In this document: one piece after another, positions 1-6,639 of the stretch
How the letters are laid out: each line of letters begins with the position of its first letter
Position numbering within the stretch: position 1 is the first letter of the stretch
Source: Anaerolineales bacterium
GTDB lineage: Bacteria > Chloroflexota > Anaerolineae > Anaerolineales > UBA4823
Length of the DNA: 11,632 nt
Direction: 5' to 3'
Assembly (NCBI GenBank): GCA_016932955.1
Contig: JAFGBV010000142.1
Location: forward strand, 1 to 11,632
The notes under the pieces: generated by a model
The model's input: the letters and a program-made list of their open reading frames with translations, nothing else
Told to the model about the DNA's origin: nothing
Database searches by the model: none
Program-made: the position numbers and the translations under genes

Positions 1-175
1 TCCTCGGTTTTGATTGGCTGTTAGCACACCAATTTTACCGATGTGGGCCTTTTTGTCTATCTGTCAAGGAAACTTGAGAAAGCCATTTCTGGCCCATTGG
101 GACTTGCCCTTCTTTGCTGTTATTCGGGGAACTTTCCTCATCGCTCTTGCGTCTCATAGCAAATCAAATCTACAT

Positions 176-181
176 GGAGGT
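176..181 (+). promoter_or_regulatory. Ribosome binding site of the SIMPL gene
   Basis: GGAGGT ends four bases before the ATG at 186. It decides the start in favour of 186 over the upstream in-frame ATG at 114, which has no such site. Confidence 0.8.
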
Positions 182-185
182 AGAA

Positions 186-908
186 ATGAACCGCAAAACC
201 ATTTTCTTCGCCATTGCCCTGATCCTATCGATCCCGTTGAGCGCCTGCTCCCAGCTTGTCCCTATTGGCAGCCTACCGCAGCAGCCGCGCACCATCAGCG
301 TGAATGGCAACGCCCAGGTGATTCTCACCCCAGATATCGCCTATATCTCTATCGGTGTTCACACAGAAGCCAAGGATGCCGCTGAAGCGGTAGCCAGCAA
401 CAACACCCAATCCCAGGCCGTCATGGACGCCCTCACCAGCATGGGCATTGACTCCAAAGATATCCGCACTACCAACTTCAGCATCTATCCACAGGAGAAA
501 TGGGGACCCAATGGCGAGAGCCTGGGCACCTCATTCGTCGTCGATAACACGGTCTATGTCACCCTGCGCAATCTGGATGCGATTGGTGATACCCTGGATG
601 CCGTTGTGCAGGCTGGCGCCAATAGCGTCTATGGCATTTCCTTCGATGTCGAAGACAAAGAGTCGGCCCTGGCAGATGCCCGCATCCAGGCTGTTGCCAA
701 TGCCCGCTCTCAGGCAGAGGCTCTGGCTGCTGCTGCAGGGATTGAGCTGGGTCCAGTGTACTCGATCTCCTACTATGGAGGCTATCCAACGCCGGTGTAT
801 GATTATAAAATGACAGCCGATGCTGCCTATGGCGGCGGCTCAGTGCCTGTCTCACCTGGTCAGATGACCCTCACCGTCGATGTAAGCGTCGTCTACGAGA
901 TCAAGTGA
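186..908 (+). CDS. SIMPL domain (DUF541) lipoprotein
   Basis: The 240-residue product is a secreted lipoprotein of the SIMPL/DUF541 family (the family of E. coli YggE and periplasmic or cell-surface proteins). These proteins have been linked to oxidative-stress protection, but no firm biochemical role is known. Residues 1-21 form a lipoprotein signal: NRK, a hydrophobic run, then the lipobox LSAC with the acceptor Cys at 21. The SIMPL domain runs from about residue 37 (TISVNGNAQVILTPD) to the C-terminus (LTVDVSVVYEIK), with the usual alternating beta strands and a long Ala-rich helix near 160-188. The ATG at 186 is chosen because GGAGG lies 5 nt upstream and because it places the signal peptide at the N-terminus; an in-frame start at 114 would bury it. 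The gene stands alone and is closed by a strong terminator. I see no convincing promoter in 1-185. Family assignment is confident; the physiological role is not known. Confidence 0.9.
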   Translation: MNRKTIFFAIALILSIPLSACSQLVPIGSLPQQPRTISVNGNAQVILTPDIAYISIGVHTEAKDAAEAVASNNTQSQAVMDALTSMGIDSKDIRTTNFSIYPQEKWGPNGESLGTSFVVDNTVYVTLRNLDAIGDTLDAVVQAGANSVYGISFDVEDKESALADARIQAVANARSQAEALAAAAGIELGPVYSISYYGGYPTPVYDYKMTADAAYGGGSVPVSPGQMTLTVDVSVVYEIK

Positions 909-927
909 TCCAGCAATTTTCTCCATC

Positions 928-973
928 AAAACTGGGCGCTGGTGTGCAGGGAGCATGCCAGCGCCCAGTTTTT
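928..973 (+). terminator. Rho-independent terminator after the SIMPL gene
   Basis: Two perfect 15-bp arms (928-942, AAAACTGGGCGCTGG, and 958-972) flank 15 bases. Within those 15 bases five further pairs (two of them G-U) can form around the loop AGGGA. The right arm runs into a T tract, so it should terminate transcription coming from the SIMPL gene. The left arm begins with four A, so the structure could also act on the opposite strand, although no minus-strand gene faces it here. Confidence 0.9.
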
Positions 974-1000
974 CCATTTTCTCCCTGCCCGTGGTATAAC
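971..1000 (+). promoter_or_regulatory. Candidate promoter of the PH-domain membrane protein
   Basis: TTTCCA (971-976, 4 of 6 to the -35 consensus) is followed after 18 bp by TATAAC (995-1000, 5 of 6 to the -10 consensus). The -35 starts in the T tract of the preceding terminator. Transcription would begin at about 1007-1009, on the GTG itself, so the message may be leaderless. This is inferred from spacing only. Confidence 0.4.
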
Positions 1001-1008
1001 TGTTGCTT

Positions 1009-1950
1009 GTGAAAGAGCGCTTTACCTTCTCACCCCCGCGCCGTTTGGGCATCGTACTACATCTGGCCCTGATCCTGGCATTGAGCGCTGCCGGAGCCTA
1101 TGGCCTCTGGCAGGCATCACGCGCCGGGGCGGGGCTTGCCTTCCTGCTCTATTTGTTGCCGGGAATCATCGCTGTAGTGATTGTGCCGCTTTTATTCTAT
1201 CGCCTTCTGTCTTTGCGCCGCGCCTCCTATACCCTACAGCGCGATGGCATTCTGCTGCGCTGGGGACTGCGCAGTGAAGATATCCCCATAGATGTTATTC
1301 AGTGGGTCGGCGCAGAAAAGGCTTACCCCCAGCGTCTGCCGAAGCCCTACCTGAGCTTGCCCGGCGCCGTATTGGGCGTGCACCAGGCAGCCGACGGGCG
1401 ACCAGTAGAGTACCTTTCTGCTCGCAGCAGGAACCCGATCCTGATCGTTACCATAAAACGTATCTTTGCCATATCTCCCCGCGATCCGGCAGAGTTTTTA
1501 CGCGTTTTCCAGCACCTTTCCGAGTTCGGCTCGCTGACTCCCGTCTTTGCCCAATCTGTCTTCCCAGATATCCTCTTCGCCCGCGTCTGGGCAGATCGCT
1601 TTGCACGCTGGATTCTGCTGGCCGGATTTTCTCTCAGCCTGGCGCTGCTCATCTGGGTAGGCCTGGCTGTTCCCGAATATCCCCGCATCTCCTTGCATCT
1701 TTCTCTTTCCGGCGCTTTGCTCGAACCCCTTGTCCCAGGCGTTCGCTTGCTTTTGCTGCCCGTCATGAACAGCCTCTTCTTCATCATTAACTTGTTGCTG
1801 GGCTTGTTCTTCTATCGTCATAAGGAAACGCAACCGCTTTCTTACCTGATGTGGTTTAGCAATATGGTAGTGGCTTTGTTCTTCCTCGGGGCAGTGTTTT
1901 TTATCTTACGTGCTGCGGCAACCGATTTACCGGGAGTTATCCCCTTCTGA
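1009..1950 (+). CDS. Membrane protein with bPH_5-like domain
   Basis: The product is a multi-pass membrane protein of 313 residues from GTG 1009 (315 from the in-frame TTG at 1003). Two N-terminal membrane segments (about residues 13-36 and 42-65) precede a soluble beta-rich domain (about 70-170). That domain resembles bacterial PH domains of the bPH_5 type: a YTLQRDGILLRWG stretch, then PGAVLGVH, and NPILIVTIKRIFAISPRDPAEFLR near its end. Three more membrane segments follow at about 200-222, 252-270 and 282-302. Bacterial PH domains of this kind occur in poorly characterised membrane proteins, and no substrate or partner can be named. There is no Shine-Dalgarno sequence before either start. 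The GTG sits 8 nt after a candidate -10 box, which favours a leaderless start there. The stop lies 49 bp before the DUF92 start, with DnaA-box-like repeats between. The fold assignment is by eye and moderately sure. Confidence 0.75.
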   Translation: MKERFTFSPPRRLGIVLHLALILALSAAGAYGLWQASRAGAGLAFLLYLLPGIIAVVIVPLLFYRLLSLRRASYTLQRDGILLRWGLRSEDIPIDVIQWVGAEKAYPQRLPKPYLSLPGAVLGVHQAADGRPVEYLSARSRNPILIVTIKRIFAISPRDPAEFLRVFQHLSEFGSLTPVFAQSVFPDILFARVWADRFARWILLAGFSLSLALLIWVGLAVPEYPRISLHLSLSGALLEPLVPGVRLLLLPVMNSLFFIINLLLGLFFYRHKETQPLSYLMWFSNMVVALFFLGAVFFILRAAATDLPGVIPF

Positions 1951-1999
1951 TTGCAGTTTATCCACAGAAATCCACCGCTTATCCACAGGTTTCTCCACG
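1937..1999 (+). repeat. Cluster of DnaA-box-like repeats
   Basis: Two perfect TTATCCACA boxes (1958-1966 and 1979-1987) lie exactly 21 bp apart on the same strand. A 7/9 match (TTATCCCCT, 1937-1945) lies 21 bp before the first. Weaker copies are AAATCCACC (1968-1976, 6/9) and TTCTCCACG (1991-1999, 7/9). The whole can be read as two imperfect tandem units, 1956-1976 and 1977-1999. The cluster sits between the PH-protein stop and the DUF92 ATG at 2000, so it forms the DUF92 upstream region. TTATCCACA is the high-affinity DnaA box of most bacteria. Binding here is inferred, and no AT-rich unwinding region or dnaA/dnaN neighbour is present. Confidence 0.6.
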
Positions 2000-2794
2000 A
2001 TGATCCCTTCCCTCCTTCTTGGTTTTGCGCTTGGAGTATTGATCGCCCTCGCCTCCTGGCGCCTGGGCGCGCTCTCCCCCAGTGGCACCTGGGCGGCTGC
2101 CATCACCGGCGGCTTGATCTTTGGCCTGGGTGGACTGCCTTGGGCTGCGCTCCTGCTCACATTTTTCATCTCCTCCAGCGTCCTTTCCCGCCTTTTTGGC
2201 CGCCGCAAATCTGCCCTGGCAGAAAAATTTTCCAAGGGCAGCCGGCGTGATTGGGCACAGGTGCTTGCCAATGGTGGGTTGGGGGCGCTGCTTGCCGTGG
2301 TGCATACCTTTTTGCCCGATCAGGATTGGGTTTGGCTGGCCTACGCCGGGTCGATGGCGGCAGTCAATGCCGATACCTGGGCAACGGAGCTGGGCGTGCT
2401 CAGCCCCCTCCCACCGCGCCTGGTCACAACCGGGCGCACCGTAGAGCGGGGCACATCAGGGGGCGTTTCCTTGCTTGGCATCGCAGCCTCCCTGGCAGGT
2501 GCTCTTCTGGTTGGCTTGGTCGCCGTCATCTTTTCCCCCTCAACCGGATTCCTTACTTTCCTGAGCGCCGTTACCTTGGGCGGCCTGATTGGCTCTCTAT
2601 TTGATTCGATCCTCGGCGCAACCGTGCAAGCCATCTATCGCTGCCCGCAATGCGATAAAGAGACCGAGCGCCATCCCCTCCACCTTTGTGGCAGCCCAAC
2701 TGCGTACCTGCGCGGCTGGCGCTGGATGAATAACGACGCAGTCAATTTTCTTTGTGCGTTAGTTGGGGCGATCCTCGCCGCAGTCTTGTACTGA
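2000..2794 (+). CDS. DUF92 family integral membrane protein
   Basis: The product is a 264-residue polytopic membrane protein of the DUF92 family (PF01940), whose plant member VTE6 is a phytyl-phosphate kinase; the bacterial role is mostly unassigned. Family motifs are visible in order: SRRDWAQVLANGG at 81-93, NADTWATELG at 123-132, GTSGGVSLLG at 151-160, GSLFDSILGATVQ at 198-210, a CPQC pair at 215-218 with H228 and C230 nearby (possible metal site), and NNDAVNF at 244-250. Hydrophobic segments cover about 3-22, 32-66, 90-120, 158-180 and 185-210, and the C-terminal tail 248-264. The acidic residues in DTWATELG and LFDS are the likely catalytic or metal-binding positions by family analogy. 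The ATG at 2000 has only a weak AGGT about 9 nt upstream. An in-frame GTG at 1910 exists but would overlap the previous gene and read through the DnaA-box repeats. The gene converges on the HAD gene with a 7-bp gap and no terminator between. Confidence 0.88.
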   Translation: MIPSLLLGFALGVLIALASWRLGALSPSGTWAAAITGGLIFGLGGLPWAALLLTFFISSSVLSRLFGRRKSALAEKFSKGSRRDWAQVLANGGLGALLAVVHTFLPDQDWVWLAYAGSMAAVNADTWATELGVLSPLPPRLVTTGRTVERGTSGGVSLLGIAASLAGALLVGLVAVIFSPSTGFLTFLSAVTLGGLIGSLFDSILGATVQAIYRCPQCDKETERHPLHLCGSPTAYLRGWRWMNNDAVNFLCALVGAILAAVLY

Positions 2795-2801
2795 GCGGGA
2801 T

Positions 2802-3533
2802 TTAGCTGCCTCGACCAACCAGGTCAAGTATCTCGCTCAGCGAGCGAATGACGGGGCAATCCGCCTCTGGGAAAACCCCCTCAGGATCAATCAATAACGG
2901 CTGCAAACCTGCCCGCCGCGCCCCAATCACATCTGCAAAGTAATTATCCCCCACATACATGGTTTCGTGCGGCGATACTCCCAGTAATCCAACCGCGTGA
3001 AAAAAGATTCCCGAGTCGGGCTTCCAGGAGTTTATCTGTCCGGCTGCCAGCGCAAAAGGAAAGATGTCATTCAGCCCCAGGGCTGCCATTTGCTCGTCAT
3101 AGGCATTACTGCGGTTCGAAGCCACGCCCATGGCAAATCCAGCCTCCCGCAGCGCGTGCAGTGTGGGCATTACGTCTTCTGCCAGCCTGTCTTCAGGGTG
3201 ATACTCCTCGGTCATCAGTTTTTGGATCTGCACCCCTAATGCTTGAGCCTGTTCCTCCGCACAGCCGAACATGATCAGCGAGCGGTAGGAATAATATGTC
3301 CAAAATTCTCCTGTCAGGCTGCCATACGTACTCAGATCCTCTGCCAGCTCAGGTGATTGCGCCCAATAGTAATGCACCCATTGCAGATTCCGGAGTCGGT
3401 TTGCGCGCGAATCAGGCACACCAAGCGCGACAGCAAAATCCAGAAACATATGGTTGAAAGAGGGCACGCTGTGCCGTAGCGTTCCATCGAGATCAAAAAG
3501 AATGGCGCGAATGCTGCTCATCGTCGTATTCAT
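2802..3533 (-). CDS. HAD superfamily hydrolase
   Basis: The 243-residue product is a haloacid-dehalogenase-type phosphatase with a helical cap between motifs I and II (about residues 20-110). Motif I is DLDGT (nucleophile D14, acid/base D16), motif II is ASN (S139), motif III is SWKPD (K171) and motif IV is VGDNYFAD (D196, D201). The layout resembles phosphoglycolate phosphatase/pyrophosphatase-type (subfamily IA) enzymes; the substrate cannot be read from the sequence. The gene follows moaA by 33 bp and is probably co-transcribed with it. There is no Shine-Dalgarno directly before the ATG at 3533, and no in-frame start lies between it and the upstream TAA at 3567-3569. A six-codon mini-ORF with its own good SD ends in an ATGA overlap with this start. 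An internal ATG at 3521 is possible but also lacks an SD. Confidence 0.88.
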   Translation of the reverse strand: MNTTMSSIRAILFDLDGTLRHSVPSFNHMFLDFAVALGVPDSRANRLRNLQWVHYYWAQSPELAEDLSTYGSLTGEFWTYYSYRSLIMFGCAEEQAQALGVQIQKLMTEEYHPEDRLAEDVMPTLHALREAGFAMGVASNRSNAYDEQMAALGLNDIFPFALAAGQINSWKPDSGIFFHAVGLLGVSPHETMYVGDNYFADVIGARRAGLQPLLIDPEGVFPEADCPVIRSLSEILDLVGRGS

Positions 3534-3550
3534 CCTGGTAAACCGCTCAT
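3530..3550 (-). promoter_or_regulatory. Candidate leader mini-ORF coupled to the HAD gene
   Basis: On the minus strand an ATG at 3550 opens a six-codon ORF, MSGLPG, that ends in TGA at 3532-3530. This TGA overlaps the ATG of the HAD gene as ATGA. An AGGA Shine-Dalgarno lies six bases before the mini-ORF start, whereas the HAD ATG has none. Ribosomes ending the mini-ORF could restart on the HAD gene. The arrangement is visible in the sequence; translation is inferred. Confidence 0.35.
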
Positions 3551-3566
3551 CGCTTTTCCTGATCGC

Positions 3567-4547
3567 TTACCCGCCAATTTCGCTCATCGTCCGGTTCAGG
3601 GGGATCAAACCATCTGCCAGGCCATGCCCCCAGGGCTTGACCCATATTCCATCCAGGATCAACCGGCGCAATTCTTCTTCGCTTGCGCCCGCCCGCAGCG
3701 GCGTGAGCAAATCCACTTCTCCCTCGCGCAGCAGGCACAGGCGCAGCCTCCCATCGGCTGTCAGCCGTGCCCGTGTGCACAACGAACAGAAAGGAGCCGA
3801 TACGGAGGAAATGAAACCCAGTTCTGCCTGCGCTCCCGGCAAACGGTACAACTGCGCCTCCCCATCCAGCTCGCCATCGTTCACCTCTTGCATTTCCCCT
3901 AGCTCCCTGGCAATCTGCTGTTGCACTTCTTGTGTGGTCACCATTTGGTTGCTTTGCAGATCAGTTACTCCGGCAAAAGGCATCATCTCGATGAACCGCA
4001 CCTGCCAGGGATGCTTCAATGTCAGGCGTGCCAGATCGATCAGGTCAGCCTCGTTATATCCCCGCACCACCACCGTGTTGATCTTCACTGGTTTTAACCC
4101 CGCCTCCTCGGCAGCCCGGATCCCTTCTAAAACATCCTCCACCGATCCCCAGCGCGTCAGGCGGCGGAACTTCTCCGCATCCAATGTGTCCACGCTGATG
4201 TTCACACGCTGCAAGCCTGCCTCTGCCAGTTGTCCGGCCATGCGCCCCAGCAGTGCGCCGTTGGTCGTCATCGTCAGCGTGCGCACGCCCGGCGTATGGG
4301 CGATCTCGCGTACCAGCTCGACCACGTTGGCGCGCACCGTAGGTTCTCCTCCCGTCAGGCGAATTTTGTCAAATCCCAGTTTTACAAAGACCCCCACCAA
4401 TCTCAGGATTTCATCGTCCTGCATCAATTCAGCATTCGGCTTGAACACCATCTCCTCCGGCATGCAGTACACGCAGCGCAGATTGCAGTGGTCGGTCAGG
4501 CTGATGCGCAAATAGTTGATTTTTCTTCCGTATCGATCGAGAGCCAT
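3567..4547 (-). CDS. moaA: GTP 3',8-cyclase MoaA (molybdenum cofactor biosynthesis)
   Basis: The 326-residue product is the radical-SAM enzyme that, with MoaC, turns GTP into cyclic pyranopterin monophosphate, the first step of molybdenum cofactor synthesis in the cytoplasm. The SAM-binding 4Fe-4S cluster motif is C21-C25-C28 (CNLRCVYC). The glycine-rich TGGEP motif is at 65-69, and SVDTL is at 118-122. The second, substrate-binding cluster uses C254, C257 and C271. The chain ends in MSEIGG, with the C-terminal Gly-Gly that is needed for activity. Length matches the family (about 330). No other moa or moe genes are in the window, so the pathway is scattered. A perfect extended -10 element overlaps the stop region of the upstream phosphoribosyltransferase gene, so moaA probably starts its own transcript with the HAD gene behind it. 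The short leader has no clear SD. Confidence 0.97.
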   Translation of the reverse strand: MALDRYGRKINYLRISLTDHCNLRCVYCMPEEMVFKPNAELMQDDEILRLVGVFVKLGFDKIRLTGGEPTVRANVVELVREIAHTPGVRTLTMTTNGALLGRMAGQLAEAGLQRVNISVDTLDAEKFRRLTRWGSVEDVLEGIRAAEEAGLKPVKINTVVVRGYNEADLIDLARLTLKHPWQVRFIEMMPFAGVTDLQSNQMVTTQEVQQQIARELGEMQEVNDGELDGEAQLYRLPGAQAELGFISSVSAPFCSLCTRARLTADGRLRLCLLREGEVDLLTPLRAGASEEELRRLILDGIWVKPWGHGLADGLIPLNRTMSEIGG

Positions 4548-4571
4548 ATATTTACCGTTAAGAGGAGCATA

Positions 4572-4580
4572 ATTATAGCA
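4572..4580 (-). promoter_or_regulatory. Extended -10 promoter of moaA
   Basis: Read on the minus strand, TGCTATAAT (4580-4572) is a perfect -10 with the extended TGn element. No good -35 is found at 16-18 bp spacing, as is usual for extended -10 promoters. Transcription would start near 4565, leaving an 18-nt leader. The element lies just downstream of the TGA stop (4585-4587) of the phosphoribosyltransferase gene. Confidence 0.55.
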
Positions 4581-4584
4581 CGCC

Positions 4585-5118
4585 TCACGCCCCCTGCATT
4601 TTTAAGCCTGCCAGGATTTCCGGGTGTGGTTGCCATTTGCCATCCACAAACACCTGTTGATCCCAGGGAAAAATGACGAAAGCATCACTCACCAGTGCAG
4701 TCACATCTACCGCCGGTTTTGCCCAACTATGGCTGACCAGGGCCGCGGTGATGACTTGCCTCGCTCCCAACTCTCGCGCTTTCGCCGTTACCATTGCCAG
4801 CGTCTGCCCGCTGTCGGCAATCTCGTCCACCGCCGCCACAACCTTCCCGTTCACATCTGCTGAAAGCGGCACTTTCCAGACAGGCGTCTCATACACCACG
4901 TTGTCATTCACCCGTCGCGTGATGCGCACCGGATACAGCTCGCAGCGCAGGCCGCAGGCTGCCGCCGTCGCCGGGAAAAGCCCCGCCCGGGCGATGCCCA
5001 CGATCAGCTCAGGCTTGTGCGCTGCCAGTTTCTCAACCAGGGTGGCAGCCAGGTTGGCAAAATCATCCCAAGAAAGCGGAAGAACGCCCTTTCGCTGGCT
5101 GTAGTCGTAACTTCTCAT
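4585..5118 (-). CDS. Phosphoribosyltransferase (purine PRTase-like)
   Basis: The product (177 residues from the ATG at 5118) is a type I phosphoribosyltransferase. Such enzymes transfer the ribose phosphate of PRPP to a nitrogenous base, typically in purine salvage. The PRPP-binding loop is VVAAVDEIADSGQT at residues 93-106, with the acidic pair D98-E99. The pyrophosphate loop is GIARAG at 41-46. The VIFPW stretch at 148-152 recalls archaeal and bacterial hypoxanthine/xanthine PRTase-like proteins (COG2236 type). The base specificity cannot be read with confidence. The ATG at 5118 is preferred because AGGGA lies 7 nt upstream; an in-frame ATG at 5142 adds eight residues and has no SD. The gene follows the YbaK-type gene closely and likely shares its transcript. 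Confidence 0.85.
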   Translation of the reverse strand: MRSYDYSQRKGVLPLSWDDFANLAATLVEKLAAHKPELIVGIARAGLFPATAAACGLRCELYPVRITRRVNDNVVYETPVWKVPLSADVNGKVVAAVDEIADSGQTLAMVTAKARELGARQVITAALVSHSWAKPAVDVTALVSDAFVIFPWDQQVFVDGKWQPHPEILAGLKMQGA

Positions 5119-5161
5119 CCCTGCTTCCCTAAAGTTTTTCATTCTAAGCCGATCCGATAGA

Positions 5162-5635
5162 TCATGTAACCCTCACCACCTTTCCCCCAGTGATCTTCAC
5201 CAGTTCTTGCGGCGTCAGGCGGAATACGGCGCGCGGCGTTCCAGCGGCGGCCCAGATCTCCTTGTATTGCAGCAGATCCCTGTCAATGAAGGTTGTAATT
5301 TCCTCCAGATGCCCCACTGGCGGCACCCCGCCAATGGCAAACCCCGTGCGTAGGCGCACAAAATCGGCATCCGCTTTGCCAATCGCCTCTCCAACGTGCT
5401 CTGCCAGGATCGCCTCATCTACCCGGTTTGTCCCGCTGGTTTCCACCAGGATCGGGCGGTCGGATTCCAGCGCCCGGAACACCAGCGACTTGACGATCTG
5501 CCCCACCGTGCAGCCAGCAACCTGCGCTGCTTCCACCGCCGTGCGCGTGGAGGCGGGCATCTCCAGAACCTCCAGGTTCATCCCCAGCGCTTTCAATGCA
5601 TCTTGCACGCGTTGCGCGCTTGTGCTCAGTTCCAT
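5162..5635 (-). CDS. YbaK/EbsC-type aminoacyl-tRNA deacylase
   Basis: The 157-residue product belongs to the YbaK/ProX editing-domain family (PF04073), freestanding proteins that hydrolyse mischarged tRNAs such as Cys-tRNAPro or Ala-tRNAPro in the cytoplasm. Landmarks are the lysine of IVKSLVF (K49), which is the conserved catalytic-site Lys, the ETSGTNRVD stretch at 65-73, and the family signature GFAIGGVPPVGH at 98-109. Length is typical for a single-domain member. Which tRNA it edits cannot be decided from the sequence. A strong SD, AGGAGGT, lies five bases before the ATG and overlaps the TAG stop region of corA (9 bp between the genes), so translation is probably coupled to corA. Confidence 0.9.
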   Translation of the reverse strand: MELSTSAQRVQDALKALGMNLEVLEMPASTRTAVEAAQVAGCTVGQIVKSLVFRALESDRPILVETSGTNRVDEAILAEHVGEAIGKADADFVRLRTGFAIGGVPPVGHLEEITTFIDRDLLQYKEIWAAAGTPRAVFRLTPQELVKITGGKVVRVT

Positions 5636-5638
5636 CCA

Positions 5639-5645
5639 GACCTCC
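5639..5645 (-). promoter_or_regulatory. Strong SD of the YbaK-type gene at the corA stop
   Basis: AGGAGGT on the minus strand overlaps the last base of the corA TAG codon and lies about 4 nt before the ATG of the YbaK-type gene. A ribosome finishing corA would stop directly on this site. Confidence 0.7.
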
Positions 5646-6628
5646 TACATCCACTTTCTTTTCCGCATCCAGGCATACATCCCTATCGGCGTGATCATCA
5701 GGACTAGCAGTACCAGGGCGAAGATAGGCTTTTCCATAAAGCTATACACAGGATCGTGCGGCAGGAAAAAGTTCATCCCAAAGAAACCTGCTATGAAAGA
5801 TAGTGGCATGAACAGGGTGGTGATGATCGTCAGCGTTTTCATCACCTCGTTCATGCGATTGTTGATCACCGAGAGGTAAGTATCCAGCACCCCGCCTACC
5901 AGGTCGCGCAGGCTTTCTGAGATATCGTGCAGGCGCACCAGGTGATCGTACACATCCCGGAAGTACACCTGATCCCTGGCATCAATCACCGCATAATCAT
6001 CGCGTGCCAGCTTGTTCAGCACCTCGCGCAGTGGTGAGAGTGTGCGCCGCAGGTGAAGGGAAGCGCGCTTGAGCGCGAAAACCCGCTGCACCATGCTCGT
6101 ATGTGGTTTAGTAAAAACCTCATCCTCTACCCAGTCAATTTCTTCATCCAACACCTCTACTGCGGACATGTAATCGACGGTCAATTCATCTGTCAGGCGG
6201 TAAAGCAGGTGATCCACGCCTTTCTTCAAGTGGCGCGTATTCTCGTTATAATCCCCCCAAACCCGTTCCAGGGCTGGAATGTGGAGATCATGGTGGGTGA
6301 CCAGGTAATTATTGCCCAGAAAGATATCCAGTTCGGGCGTTTCGATATCTGCCTCCCCGCGCTGGTAGGTGATATCGTGCAAGACGATGTACAGGTAGCT
6401 TTCCCAATCATCTACCTTGGGCACGTGTGACTCGCGCAGTGCATCATCCACAGCCAGGTAATGGAACTGGAAGATATCGCGCAGGATCGGCTCGCAGTCT
6501 TGCGGATCTTCTCCCTCGAAATCGACCCATAGTAATCCGCTTGGATCGCCCAATGCTTTGGCGAATTGTTCTGGTTCCAAATGTGTATGGCTCTCGCCAT
6601 TATTGAGGTAATAGCTTGCGCGGATCAT
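5645..6628 (-). CDS. corA: CorA-family magnesium transporter
   Basis: The product (327 residues from ATG 6628) is a CorA/MRS2-type divalent cation channel that takes up Mg2+ (some relatives move Co2+ or Zn2+) as a homopentamer in the cytoplasmic membrane. It has a long N-terminal cytoplasmic alpha/beta domain and a long stalk helix (about 150-260). Two C-terminal membrane helices follow; the first runs into the signature GFFGMNF, with GMN at residues 284-286, and the second is LVLLVLMITPIGMYAW. The basic tail RKRKW is also typical. The start at 6628 is chosen because GGAGG lies 7 nt upstream. The in-frame ATG at 6670 lies inside the terminator hairpin of rplS and has no SD. No Mg2+ riboswitch fits in the 12 bp between that terminator and its SD region. 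The gene begins a set followed by the YbaK-type and phosphoribosyltransferase genes. Confidence 0.94.
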   Translation of the reverse strand: MIRASYYLNNGESHTHLEPEQFAKALGDPSGLLWVDFEGEDPQDCEPILRDIFQFHYLAVDDALRESHVPKVDDWESYLYIVLHDITYQRGEADIETPELDIFLGNNYLVTHHDLHIPALERVWGDYNENTRHLKKGVDHLLYRLTDELTVDYMSAVEVLDEEIDWVEDEVFTKPHTSMVQRVFALKRASLHLRRTLSPLREVLNKLARDDYAVIDARDQVYFRDVYDHLVRLHDISESLRDLVGGVLDTYLSVINNRMNEVMKTLTIITTLFMPLSFIAGFFGMNFFLPHDPVYSFMEKPIFALVLLVLMITPIGMYAWMRKRKWM

Positions 6629-6639
6629 TCGGGTGCCTC

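Noticed and set aside
14..33. ATTGG...CCAAT inverted repeat near the left edge as a terminator
   Set aside because: It has only five pairs with a 10-base loop and a weak T run. The upstream gene it would serve is not in the window.
97..125. TTGGGA-17-TTATTC as a promoter of the SIMPL gene
   Set aside because: The -10 candidate matches the consensus poorly, so no promoter is called in 1-185.
1910..1999. GTG start at 1910 for the DUF92 protein
   Set aside because: It would overlap the preceding gene by 41 bp and add 30 residues encoded largely by the DnaA-box repeats. The hydrophobic family start matches the ATG at 2000.
1937..1999. Chromosomal origin (oriC) at the DnaA-box cluster
   Set aside because: There is no adjacent AT-rich unwinding element, no dnaA, dnaN, rpmH or gidA, and only two perfect boxes. 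A regulatory or titration role is more cautious.
2832..2844. Palindrome CTCGCT-C-AGCGAG as a terminator for DUF92
   Set aside because: The stem is short, has almost no loop, lies inside the HAD coding sequence and has no T tract on either strand.
3454..4515. 353-codon open frame on the + strand opposite moaA
   Set aside because: It is the mirror of the moaA and HAD coding sequence. The protein is Ser/Arg-rich with no recognisable domain, while the minus strand carries every MoaA motif.
4548..4584. Molybdenum cofactor riboswitch before moaA
   Set aside because: The predicted leader is about 18 nt, far too short for that structured RNA.
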